Shown one piece after another: positions 20,779-30,877 of a stretch of DNA of 41,848 nt; the first letter of the stretch is position 1; every line of letters begins with the position of its first letter. This stretch comes from Spirogloea muscicola (lineage: Eukaryota > Streptophyta > Zygnematophyceae > Spirogloeales > Spirogloeaceae). The stretch spans positions 845,888 to 887,735 of the forward strand of contig WELB01000019.1 of assembly GCA_009602725.1 (NCBI GenBank). The letters run 5' to 3'. Both the position numbers and the translations under genes were made by a program. Under the pieces are notes generated by a model. That model was not told the DNA's origin, searched no databases, and worked only from the letters and a program-made list of their open reading frames with translations.

Positions 20779-23140
20779 TTAAGCGGCGACGCCATGGTGC
20801 TGGAATACTTGCTGGCCCACACCTGTCACCGGCATGCGAATGCAGGGCCGACCGCCCTGCTCCGCACGTAGAATCTCAATTGTGCGTGCCATGACGGAGA
20901 ACTCAAAGGGTAGCATAAGATGGGAGGCACGCGGCACCTCAATGGCCTCAAATGAGTGGCACTCCATCTTTGCCCACCCAAAGTTGGACTGGTTGTCAAT
21001 GTCCTCCTGGTCACCGTCGCCGGCAGCGAGGATGGGGGAGGACACGCGCACTCCCTGGGCCAGCACCGGCAGCTCGTATCCCACGATTGTGCTGATGCCT
21101 GTGCCATAGAAGGAGAAGGTGCTGACGCCTGGCGGCGTCTCAGGGCTCGTCATTCCATTGAAGAGCGGAAAGAGCTCTGCTGCGAGTGTGAGGCCAGCGT
21201 CTTGGAAGAGGTCCTGTGACAGCATACATCCAAGAGCCAATATCGTGTATCAGGGAGAGTGAGCACTTGGGTCTAGATTCGGAGTTGGTAAGCAGACCCA
21301 AGGATGACAGTAGACGCACCGGGTCGCTAATGTAGGGCATCAACAGCACGAAATTTAGGCTGGATAGGGTCATTGAGGCAAGGCAGCACTGTACTGCATC
21401 AGACCTGGAGGTCAGCAGGTGTGTAGGATCGCCCGCCAGCAACGCGGATCACGTCCTCAGCGCTCCCATACACTCGCGGCTGGGCCATGGAGAAGTATAG
21501 GGCCGGCCAGGTCTGCAGGGCCTCAGCGGCGCTGGGCACGGGCGTCAGGAAGTCGACAAACGACCATCCGGTGAACAGATACGCAACCATGCTGCCCTGG
21601 CCCGCCCAGTTGCCGGCGTACGAAATGAGCCCGGCTGCGTGAGCCCCAAAGCGAAAAGGAAAATTAGAAGTTAAAGAGGGAGAGATATGAATTGGTATCG
21701 ACAGAGGGAGACGAGGGAGGTCAGTGAGACAAAGTGAGAGGGCGCAGGAGAGAGCGAGGGGAAGGTGGAGGTGAAGACGAGGCAGAATAAGGTGAGGCGA
21801 GCTCAGCACAACAACTTTATTAGTCAAGGGAGATCAGGAGTAACAGAATCTGGATTGAGCTTCAATAGTGGAAGGGGAGTAGAAAGGACTGAGGATGCTT
21901 GGAGTCTGCGGAGGGAGGTCAGTGGCTCGTCAGTATTGGGGGATGCGCACCGACATACTGCTCGCGCCACTTTTGGCTCTGCGCTGCCAGCAGCGCCTGC
22001 GCCATGGGCCCGCCATTGGAGTGCCCCAGCAGGAACACGCGGCGCCGGCCGTTGGCCCGGTAGGCGCGCTCCACCAGCCTACGTGCAGCGCTCAGGAACG
22101 TGTGGCCGGGCGTGACGTCTACGCCCGGCACCGTGCGCCAGTCGTAGCACGCCACAAACATGGACCGCCCTGCGCACGGAGGACCAAGCAAACACCGGCA
22201 GAGCGGCCACGACGTTTGTTAAGAATGTGGGGGAAGGGGGCTGCTGCTGATGCAGGGGCAGGAGCAGCGCGCCGGCGGAGGTCGGCAATGTCACCTGCGG
22301 AGTAGCCAGCGGCCATGAGGCGGAGGTAGAGCGGGAAGTAGATGGGCGCGCACGTGGGGTCGCCAAAGTCGGCCAGCGAGACGGTGACCCCCGGCTGGCT
22401 CCGGAAGCGCCGGCCGAGCTCCGGCTCGCTGCCATTGTAGGCCACCGCAAGTGCCTGCAGGACGGCAAGTGAGTGCCGACGGCCGCTTTAGAGCTGAGAG
22501 GACGGATGAAGCGGGGCTGATGGAGGAGCAAGGAGGGAGGGAGCGAGGTCGGGACCTCGATCATGCAGGCCTCGGAGATGGCAAAGTGCGGGGTGTGGCC
22601 CGCGTGGAACTCGAACTCAGCGTCGCTCGGGCACGCTTCCGAGAAGCCCTGGTTTCGCATGACCACCTGCATGCAACGGGCAGTCAGGCGCCATGAGACC
22701 GATGCAGCCAGCATGGAGCACCGGGGCGCCAAGGCCGGCGGGCCAGGCGCAGCTGATAGACGTCCACAGTTGCGCGTGCCCAACACCGGAGCCGGAGGAG
22801 AAGTGGTGGTTGAGGGCAGCGCTGCGATGCCCTTGGATGGAGCGAGCAGTAGGAAGCGGGCAAGCGAAGGTGTGCGAGCCCTGAGCTGGGCTTCAGGGGG
22901 CGCATCGTTGCCAACGACAGCTGGGGCTGTGCCTGGAGGCGGGAGGTGCTGTAGCCGGGGAAGAAGACGACGGGGTGGCGGACGTGGCGCGGCCAGGGGA
23001 AGCCCGGGCCGCCGCCGCCGTCGGAGGAGCCCGGGAGGGCGAGGCGGGCGAGGGCGAGGAGCGCGAGGGCCAGCGGGGGCAGCGGGACGAGGAGCGCGGC
23101 GGCGGCGTAGAAGGGCCCGCGCAGGGCGCAGCGCGGGAGG

Positions 23141-23141
<1 letters not shown>
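20779..23141 (-). CDS. LCAT-family acyltransferase / phospholipase-like protein, 5' end unresolved
   Basis: Exons on the minus strand keep a continuous frame: 23141-22933, 22666-22556, 22454-22295, 22169-21951, 21634-21405, 21213-20779, at least 454 residues. Order of features: a hydrophobic Leu/Ala-rich segment that can anchor the protein in a membrane; HPVVFFPGYSTSRLQ, the usual LCAT N-terminal strand; MFVACYDWR; the nucleophile elbow LLGHSNGG (Ser); ISYAGNWAGQGSMVAY; and near the end a candidate Asp (PILAAGDGD) and His (RASHLMLPFE). This is the lecithin:cholesterol acyltransferase / phospholipid:diacylglycerol acyltransferase fold (PF02450), so acyl transfer or lipid hydrolysis at a membrane is expected; the substrate cannot be told. 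Intron 1 uses a GC donor (CAG|GCACAG). No ATG is found: upstream coding runs straight into T42 (poly-Lys), so the first exon is interrupted or mis-assembled. Confidence 0.88.
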
Positions 23142-23184
<43 letters not shown>

Positions 23185-23190
23185 GGGGGG
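23142..23190. repeat. Homopolymer T42 followed by G7
   Basis: 42 consecutive T (23142-23183) are directly followed by 7 G (23184-23190) in GC-rich DNA, exactly at the 5' end of the LCAT-like gene. On the gene strand it reads C7A42, an in-frame poly-Lys. It is either a real homopolymer with strand slippage or an artefact of assembly or cloning. Confidence 0.95.
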
Positions 23191-23717
23191 CGCCCGGCCG
23201 TCAGAAGGACTTGCGGCTTCTGACGTTGGAAACGAGAGCCAGCCAGGTGGGGAGACCGTCGTGGGGAGAGTCGATGGGGGCCCGACGGTGAGCCCGCTCC
23301 AATATACGAGATTCTGACGGTAAGCCCCCCCCTCTTATCGTCTCCTTATTGGCTTGCCGAATCTGCTCGCCCGTAGGTGTGCTAACGTCACGGTGTTGCC
23401 TCATTAGCCACCTTAGCGTTAGGGGCTCCGTTTCATGTAGCCCCAGTAGTGTGTTACATTAACTTAAGCATAGGGGCTCCGGTTCATGTAGCCCTCAGTG
23501 ATGCACTACTTTCTGCCCGAAAACAATGTAATGGCTGAATGGCCATTTCATGCGCACTGCGCGCCTTCTCTCTGTTATCGTCTCCACCCCCTTCTCTCGC
23601 AGTTGACCAAGCGGCTGCGCACTCAGCTCCTTGCCCGGCCCTCAAGCTAGTCATGGCTTCTTGATGGGCAGCGAGCTGCCCAAGTGAGCCTGCCGTGGTC
23701 CTGTCCGACCCACAAAC
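23191..23717. promoter_or_regulatory. Divergent intergenic region between LCAT-like and CIR1-like genes
   Basis: About 530 bp separate the two divergent genes, so it must hold both promoters unless the LCAT start lies further out. Visible structure: two tandem copies of a short hairpin GGGGCTCCG(T)TTCATGTAGCCC(C), near 23420-23445 and 23470-23493, and the recurring AACAATGTAATGGCT...CATGCGC segment near 23523-23560. No clear TATA box was identified. The repeated hairpins may be repeat debris rather than regulatory sites. Confidence 0.4.
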
Positions 23718-26568
23718 ATGGCGACCGCACCCACTGCCGGCGCCGGCGCCGGCGTGCGGGACAAGCGGAAGCCGCCGCCGCCGCGCGCCGAGGCGGACGG
23801 CAAGACCAAGTCGGGCACGGCGTGGAGCCACGGGTACCTGAACCAGAAGCCGTGGCACCCGCTGTCGTACCAGAACCAGCGCCGCAAGTGGATCGCCGAG
23901 CAGGAGCACGCCGAGGGCCTCCGCCGCTCCGACGAGGTCGCCAAGGAGTTTGCGCAGGAGCAGAGCTTCTTCAGCCACGCCGCGCAGCTCTCCAAGGCGC
24001 AGAAGGCCAAGGTGACCCCCCCTCGCTAACCCTCATGGACATTCTACTGCCTCGTCCGCCACTCCTGTGCCAGGTTTTGATGGGCACCCACAAGCCCCCG
24101 CCCTCTGCAGGTGGAAGCCATGCAGGCGGTGAGCTTCATGTACATCCGGCCGCCTGGCTACAACGCCGAGGGGGCGCGCGCCGCGGAGCTCGCTGACGAG
24201 AACCGGCGGCTCCGCGCCGCCGCCGGCGATGGCAAAGGCGCCAGCGCTCCTGAGGCTGAGGCAGAGTACGTGGCTGCCATTGCTGAACGCCACTGACCTC
24301 CTATATCGTGCTCGCCTTGCTTTTAACTTCTAAGAGGTTCTCGATGCTGCGCTGGACATGAAACCTACGCCTGAGCATGGCCCTCCTGACTTCCATGCCC
24401 TCCTTCTCCACCCCGCTGGCGGCCTACCTTGCAGTCCACTGGCAGCAGGCAGCAGCGCAGGCGATGCCGCGGCAGGCGCAGCCGAGGAGGGCCAACCACG
24501 GCCAGCACGTGCCAAGGACGCGTTTGGTCGCACGGTGGCTACTGAGCAGGAGTTTCCGCAGCTCAAGGGAGCTCCCAGGTGACGGCAGCGGCGCGCTCAA
24601 GTGCGCCCTCCCTCCTCAGCTAGCGCTCTTAAGAACCCTAGAGCCTGACCACATGGCGAATACACTTCTTCAATGCTTTATCCTACATGTTACGGTCGAA
24701 TGGCTGCATAGCAACTTGCATGCTGACACTGCATGTGGGAGCCATCGTTGCCAGCCTCCCTCATTGGCTGCCTGGCCACCAAATTGTGCAGGCTGGACAC
24801 GGGCGTGATCGGGCGTTCGAAGCCGTTTGGAGTCGAAGTCCGCAACGTGCGGTGCGCGCGATGTGGGGCGCTGGGCCATCAGGCAGGCGACCGCGAGTGC
24901 CCGCAGCGCGATGTCATCCTACCCGGCGAGGAAGAGCGCCGCCGACGGGAGGACCCCCTCACGGTCTTTGCCGCCGCCCACGGTGGGCCCGAGGAGGTGA
25001 TTGCTTGGCATCAGGCCCTCGCCAGCTTTGCAAGACACATCAAGATGCACATATGTGCTGAACTGCAAAACTCAGAGAAGGGTTTATTGTCTGGGGTTTG
25101 GGTTTTCGGTTTTAGGGTTTCAGTTTTAGGGTTTGAGGTTGAGGGTTAAGGGAGATGAGCAATTTGGTCGCTATTTTGTCGTGGTCAAGATCCTCGGCAG
25201 CCATGCCCAGCCACTGACCTTGCTGGCACGCCCGCCTGCAGCCACTGCGCTGGGAGCTCAAGGTCGCGCCGGGGAGCCTCAGCCCAGCGCGCGGTGGCTT
25301 TCGCCCCGACGACCCCAATCAGCAGATTCTTGCCTCCGACCAAATTTTCGACGAGTACGGAGGTACACGCACGCTGTCCTGAGCTACCCCATGCACCGAT
25401 GCCGCCTTCAGCGCTTAGATCTGGAGAAGCACAACGCACACAATAATGCAAGAGAGTTCAGCTTCCATGCTTTGTGTTTAGTATGGAGGAATAGGACGAG
25501 AACAGAGGCCAACTTATGTCTCTCAAAGTGATCAAGTGCGTGGGTGCCCATGTGTCTGTGAGCTGTGGTTGAGCAGGATTCTTGGAGAGCGGCGGTGGTG
25601 GCGGCGGCTCGGGAGTTGCAGATCAGGAGGAGGGGGCCGCGGCGACAGCGGCCATCCCGGCTGCCGTGATGATGCAGCTGACGAGCCGGCAGCGCAAGCG
25701 CCTTGCGCGTGCTTACGAGGGGCGCGATGACGAGGCTCGTCGCAAGCGGCGGCGCAGGCGGAGGAATAGCCGACTTACGCGAGAGGAGGAGGAGGCTGGG
25801 GGCACAGAGAAGAGGGTGCACGGCAAGAAGATGCGGAAGGAGAGGAGAAAAAAGGCAAGCAGCAGCTCCAGCAGCGCCAGCAGAGGTGGCGAAGGGGATC
25901 GCAGCGACGGCAGCAGCAGCGGCGGCAGCGGCAGCGGCAGCAGTGGCAGCGCCAGCAGCGCCAGGAAGATCAGGCGGGAAGGCCGCCGGAAGGAGCGGAA
26001 GCAGGGACACAAGCGGCGCCAGGCACGCAGCAGGGGCGAGAGCCTGCTGGAGAGCCTGACGATTGCTGGCGCTGGTCGTGGCAACGAGGGCATGGCGCTT
26101 CATGCATCAGGGGCCAGGAGGAAAGAGGTCGACGGGGAGGAGGGAGGTGCTGAGAGGGATAACCTGGGCGAGGGCAACGTAGCAGCCTCTTGCAAGCGAG
26201 AGGACGAGGCAGGAGGGAGGAGGGAGGGTGGGGGCACGCCGGCACTGAATGGCCAGAGCAAGGGCAAGCGCAAGGCGGCTGCCGACGAGGGCAGCGACAA
26301 GTTCGACACGGCTGCAGAGCCAGCAGGTCGTGAGAGCAGGCTCAGCGGTAGGGTGAGCAGCAAGCGGAGGAAGGGCATGGAGGAGGCCGGCCCTCGTGGA
26401 GAGCACCGCAGCAGGAAGCGAAGCAGCCATGGTAGAGGTGATGACAGCAACAGTGTGAGGCGGAAGAGAAGGCGGAGGGCGAGCAGCAAGAAGAGCGAGG
26501 AAAGTAGCAGCAGCAGCAGCGCCGGCGTTGTCAGGTGTGACGGTCAATCAGTGGGTGGCGGGCCATAG
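23718..26568 (+). CDS. CIR1: CIR1-like protein (CBF1-interacting corepressor / spliceosome-associated)
   Basis: Six exons join in phase: 23718-24011, 24111-24269, 24337-24578, 24792-24996, 25242-25362, 25577-26568, giving 670 residues. The order matches CIR1: an N-terminal Cir_N segment (KPWHPLSYQNQRRKWIAEQE, about residues 49-68), VSFMYIRPPG, then QLKGAPR, then SKPFGVEVRNVRCARCGALG with a zinc knuckle C253-x2-C256-x4-H261-x6-C268, then DPNQQILASDQIFDEYG, a conserved LTSRQRKRLARAYE block, and a long basic Arg/Lys- and Ser-rich tail. In animals CIR1 links CBF1/RBPJ to histone deacetylases and is found with splicing factors; with no Notch pathway in algae, a pre-mRNA splicing role is inferred. 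Intron 4 (24997-25241) holds TTTAGGG-like repeats. The Ser codon runs in the last exon are mostly AGC. Confidence 0.92.
25081..25152 (+). repeat. Degenerate TTTAGGG telomere-like tract inside intron 4 of the CIR1-like gene
   Basis: Units GGTTTATT, GGGGTTTGGGTTTTC, GGTTTTAGGGTTTC, AGTTTTAGGGTTTGAGG and TTGAGGGTTAAGGG follow one another. The motif is the plant-type telomere repeat with frequent one-base changes. It lies wholly within the intron, in the same sense as the gene. Confidence 0.85.
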
Positions 26569-27452
26569 CTAGGGCGCACCGTAGCAGCAGCGCGGTCGCC
26601 TCAAACGCGGGTTCAGCTCGACGTGCCTGGGCACCCCTTGTCACGTTTGAGCGCTCCCACTGCCCACTAGGCTGAGACAGACGGTTACTGAAGCACTCGC
26701 TGGCTCACTAGAGAACCGCAATTGTCAAGACGGGTTTCTCAGCCTAAGTTGCTGATATAACACAATACTTTAATCAACACTTGAGACACCAGTGCTTCTG
26801 CTCCTGCTTAGAGATTGTTAACAACTTTGTGGCTGGTGCAAGAGGGTCAAGACGTTGGCTTTGGTGGTGTCCAGAATAGCACGATTGCGGCTGCCCCTGG
26901 TCTGCTCGCTGCCGCCCCCAATGGTCCCCATGAGCCACTCCGGCTCCCTGCCCCACCTCAGTCGAAGAGACGGACTGCAAGCCACAAAGATCATGGCCTG
27001 TACATCTATGAAGCTTATAAGCTCCTCCTGAGAGGAAACGGCTTGCAGATTACAAGCAATTAAAGCAATGCGAGCGACTAGGAAAGCAATGGGCTATCGT
27101 CTAATAGGTCAGACGGCCTCCGCATATGGAGGCGCAGAGACCACAAGCTATCTACTTAAAGCGTGGGGCACAAGCGACCACGACGTGCGTTTAGCACGAC
27201 TTTCAATCTATGTACAGGAGCAGGGCATCAGGTCGACCTTAGCAGTTAAGATACATGACTGAATATTGTGAGCTGGCGAGAGAGGAAAATCAATTCCTAT
27301 GATCTAAAAAGCTGCCGGTCATTTTACACCGGTTGTGCTCAATTTCACATAAGGATAATAGACTCTGTGGGCAAGGTGAGTGCTATGTGCCAGATATGTA
27401 CAGCAGCAAAGGGCTGCACCTTCTGTACAGGTTGGTGGTGGAGGCCAGCAAC
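26569..27452. other. Intergenic region between the convergent CIR1-like and CtpA genes
   Basis: About 880 bp without a recognisable gene or repeat; it should contain both 3' untranslated regions. Short frames here (for example 26815-27063) show no family motif and are not called. Confidence 0.6.
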
Positions 27453-30400
27453 TTAGTGCAAAGGTGGGGCGGTGGCAAGGACAGCCAAGGCGAGCGGGGC
27501 GTGAGCAGCAGTGTCTAGCTGGCGCTCAGCAGCGACGATGCAAGCATCAGCCAGCAAGCGAGTGACAACGGCCCCTTTCTCAGCGCCGCCACGGTCGAGC
27601 GATGACGCAGGCTGTGCGGCCGGCATTGCTGGTGTGACGGTCGGCGGGAGGCCGCAGGCAGCGTCGGCGGCGAGCCCGACCTTGTCGATGGCGTGGAGGC
27701 CCGGCGACAGGTACTTGGCAACGGTGACGAATATGGCCGACCCGTCTGCGAGCTCGTACACGCTCTGGATGCGGCCCTTGCCATAGGTGGTCTCGCCGAC
27801 CAGGGTGGCGCGGCCGTTGTCACGCAGCGCGCCTGCGAGGATCTCGCTGGCGCTGGCGCTTCCCGCATTCACCTGTTGATGCTCCAAGCAGCAACATCCG
27901 CTGCTCAGCTTGTAATTATAGCGCGCTTTCTCGATGTGGAGGAGGCCTGTCAATGGCATGAGGTGATGCGGGAGGTCGAGTAGGGGCCCACCAGGACAGC
28001 AAGAGGCTGCTTGGTGAGGGCGTGGCCGTTGCCAGCGACCGTGATGCGCTGCATCCCACCGTGTCGGTCGACCGTCACGACAGCCGTGGCAGGGCCGTCC
28101 AGCCACATGCCGGCAATGTCCAGGCCGGCTTTGACCAGTCCACCCTGTGAGCAGCGGGTAGGAGGGGGGAAGGAGGATATATGTCGGCTTCCCACGATAG
28201 CAAGAGAGATATAACCAAACCCCAAAAGCCGGCAGAACCTGGAAGAAGGGAAGGAGAGGAGAGAGGAAGGAGGGTGGAGGGAAGATGGAAGGCGGGAGCC
28301 TCACAGGGTTATCGCGGAGGTCCAGGATGTAGTTGGTCACGCCCTGCCGCTCGAGGCCGGCCAGTGCGTGCGCCATGTCTGCAGCCGCCGTCTGTGCCGC
28401 GCCCAGCATTGCTCAGCCTCAAGCAAGTATTGACTTGCCACTTGCTAAGTGAAAGTCAGGCGCACTGGCTGCTCGGGAGGGGGGGCTTTGCAGCAAAGGG
28501 GGGGTGTGCCTGTGAGAAGGCGGCAAGGCGGATGTAGCCGGTGCGCACGGCGGTGCCCTGGGGACCAGCATGCGGCAGCAGCGTCGCAAACACAGGCGAC
28601 ATGGTGATCGTTTCCCGCATGAGCTCCACCTGCCAGTGGAGGACAGGCGGTGGCGTGAGCAGACTGGCACGGGGGGCTGTCAAGGAGCAGAGAACGCAAG
28701 ATGACTGCGAACAAGGAGTCAACGAGAGAGCGAGCTTCAGAGGAGAGAGGTGGAGGAAGGAGGGAAAGGCTGACCTCCTTGAGCTCGCTCACGCTTGTGT
28801 GCTTGTCATCCTACCCCGCCGAGGCGCAGCCGCCGCCAGCACAGATGCAGCATCAGTAGAGAATAGCAGAGGATGCACGACTGCAGGATTCTGATGCCTG
28901 ATGCCTGCTTGAGCGTACCACCTTACCATGCGGCGCAGCGTGAGAGTGACGAGCGTCCCGGCGTGACCGCGCAGCCGGCCTGCGGCCTCCTCACCAGTGA
29001 CCCCCTTGAGCTTCTCATCTGGGGGCCGCAGAGACAGCGCAGCCGAACTCTGAGCAACGACTGCTCCTGCGTCAACTAGGCAGGAGTACATGGCCTTGAC
29101 AAGGGAGAAAGGTGGCATTGCGCACGGTTGATCTGCAAGAGCTCGTCGCCGGAGAGGATGCCTGCTCGATCCGCAGGGCTGCCCTCGATTGGCAGCACCA
29201 CGACCTGCGCAGCTCAGAAGGGCGCGAGAGGAGAGAGAGGAGGAAGCGAGGTGAGGAGCGGCGTAAGCTTGTGCCAGGACGATCAATCAAGAACAAGACC
29301 AAACACGCAGGAAGCGCAGTGGGGTGTGCAGATCGGTGACCCACAAGGCGACCGGTCTTGGAGTCGGAGGAGATGAGGAGGCCAACACCGTCCATGGCGC
29401 CGCGATTGGCAATGCTGAAGCTCTCATACTCCTGTAAGGTGCCGGCAGCAACTGCAGCGGCTGCTCAGAACACGACGGCAGCAAAGAAGATCTGGGATGC
29501 ACTTGCAAGGAAAACGCATATCGCGCATCTGCGAGATCTGCGAACAAGGGGGCGCTCGCCTCGGGGTTGACGATGCGCGTGTAGGGGTCGTTGAGCGTGG
29601 CGAGCATGTCCCGGATGCTGTTGTGGACCGTGTCAGGCGAGTCGGCGGCGGCAGTCCCCACCAGCAGGTCGCCTAGCTTCGCGTCCCAGTCTGCACGTGA
29701 GGCGCCACGACGACTGTCAGAGCCGCCAAGCTCATAACCCATCAGCGCATGGTTCTCAAGATGGCATCAGGGGATGTCAACGGCAGGAGGAAGGGAGGAC
29801 CAGGCAGCACCGCAGTAAGGAGAGGACCGGATGGACGAGGAAAGTACTTCAATAACTTGAATACGAGCATGTTGAAGTGATGGAAGGCCAAAGTGGCCGA
29901 GTACAATGGCAAGCACATCAAATAGCGTACATTGAGTCGTACGTAAAGTCACATTGCAAGTTGACCCGCTCAGTAACCACGGGTCAACACATAAAGGTCG
30001 GTGATCAAGGGAGAGAGGGAGGAAGTAGAGAGTGGAGGGTGCAGTGCGCACTCTGGTGGTTGAAGGTGGGGTCCACGAACGCCTCCCGCACGATGCCCCA
30101 CGCCTCCACCAGCGTCCGCTGAAGCGTGCTCACCTGCAGCAGCGCTAGTACGTTACTTCGTCAGCCTGGGCGCACCATCGCTGAGAGCCAGCAGACTTAG
30201 ATGGCGGCCTTGTCTCTCGCACAGAGCAGTACTGCCGGGCATCGGCGGCAGCAGGGCGGCGAAGGCGATCAGAGGAGCGGGCTGTGGCGGACCTCGGTCA
30301 GAGACGGCTCCCGGAGCACGACGCTGTACTGGTCCTCCATGGCGGCCAGCGCGCCGGTGGCCGGCCCGCTGCTGGCCACCAGGGCGCTCGCGGCGCAGGC

Positions 30401-30512
30401 CAGGCCCGCGCANGGCGGCGAACGCGGCGGCGCTCGCGGCGTCGTCCCGCAGCCTCGCCCTCGTCCGCCTCCCGTCCAGCTCCCGAGGCCGGCTGCGAGC
30501 GTCCTTGCTCAT
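27453..30512 (-). CDS. ctpA: CtpA, carboxy-terminal processing protease of photosystem II D1 (peptidase S41)
   Basis: Eleven exons keep one frame once the N at 30413 is dropped: 30512-30293, 30133-30052, 29690-29503, 29431-29345, 29204-29126, 29018-28927, 28801-28775 (only 27 nt), 28629-28510, 28391-28305, 28144-27992, 27872-27453, giving 517 residues. The N-terminus has Arg-rich transit-peptide character, then a hydrophobic stretch ending ATGALA, a good lumen-signal cleavage site. Then come an N-terminal helical part (RDMLATLNDPYTR), a PDZ domain (VVVLPIEGSPADRAGILSGD), the GYIRLAAFSQ strand, YILDLRDNPGGLV, and the catalytic region: Ser385 in GSASASEIL and Lys410 in TYGKGRIQS, 25 residues apart as in known CtpA. 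The enzyme trims the C-terminus of precursor D1 in the thylakoid lumen so the manganese cluster can assemble. Intron 8 uses a GC donor. The start is the first in-frame ATG, but an upstream exon is possible because CAG precedes it. Confidence 0.94.
29868..30005 (-). repeat. Module A repeat inside CtpA intron 2
   Basis: On the minus strand the segment reads ACCTTTATGTGTTGACCCGTGGTTACTGAGCGGGTCAACTTGC... and then TTTGTACTCGGCCACTTTGGCC, the same order as the copies at 776-870 and 14540-14640. It lies between exons 2 and 3 of CtpA in the gene's sense direction and probably explains why this intron (361 nt) is the longest of the gene. Confidence 0.8.
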
Positions 30513-30877
30513 CTGCGGGCGCCTCCCGGGCCAGCCGATGCACGCTCACGACATCTTAAGGCTATCACTTGACATAACCCTGAGCGCATTGGCTGCCTCG
30601 GAGCGGTCGAGCTGGCCTGGTTGGCACCCTGCTCGATGAGCCGTCAGGAAGTCGCAGGTGAGAGCCGCGTCACACTTGCACGAGCTCTTGGACCATGCTT
30701 TTGCGACATAGCTTGCTCAGTGGCCGATACAGACAGGTTTCCGGCATATCATCGTCTTGCACTGAAGGCCAGGGCAAGTGGCTAATCTCGGCACGCGACA
30801 CCGCTGCTGCACGCTCAGGCGGCGAGCACATCTTCAAGTCAGCGGCGTGATTGCTCTTTCGGCGGTCCTCAGCAGCC
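30513..30877. promoter_or_regulatory. Divergent promoter region between CtpA and the unknown plus-strand gene
   Basis: About 365 bp separate the two predicted start codons. No TATA box or other element could be identified with confidence. It contains no gene of its own. Confidence 0.4.

Noticed and set aside
25408-26547. Long minus-strand Leu-rich frames
   Set aside because: They are antisense to the Arg/Ser-rich tail of the CIR1-like gene and have no motif support.
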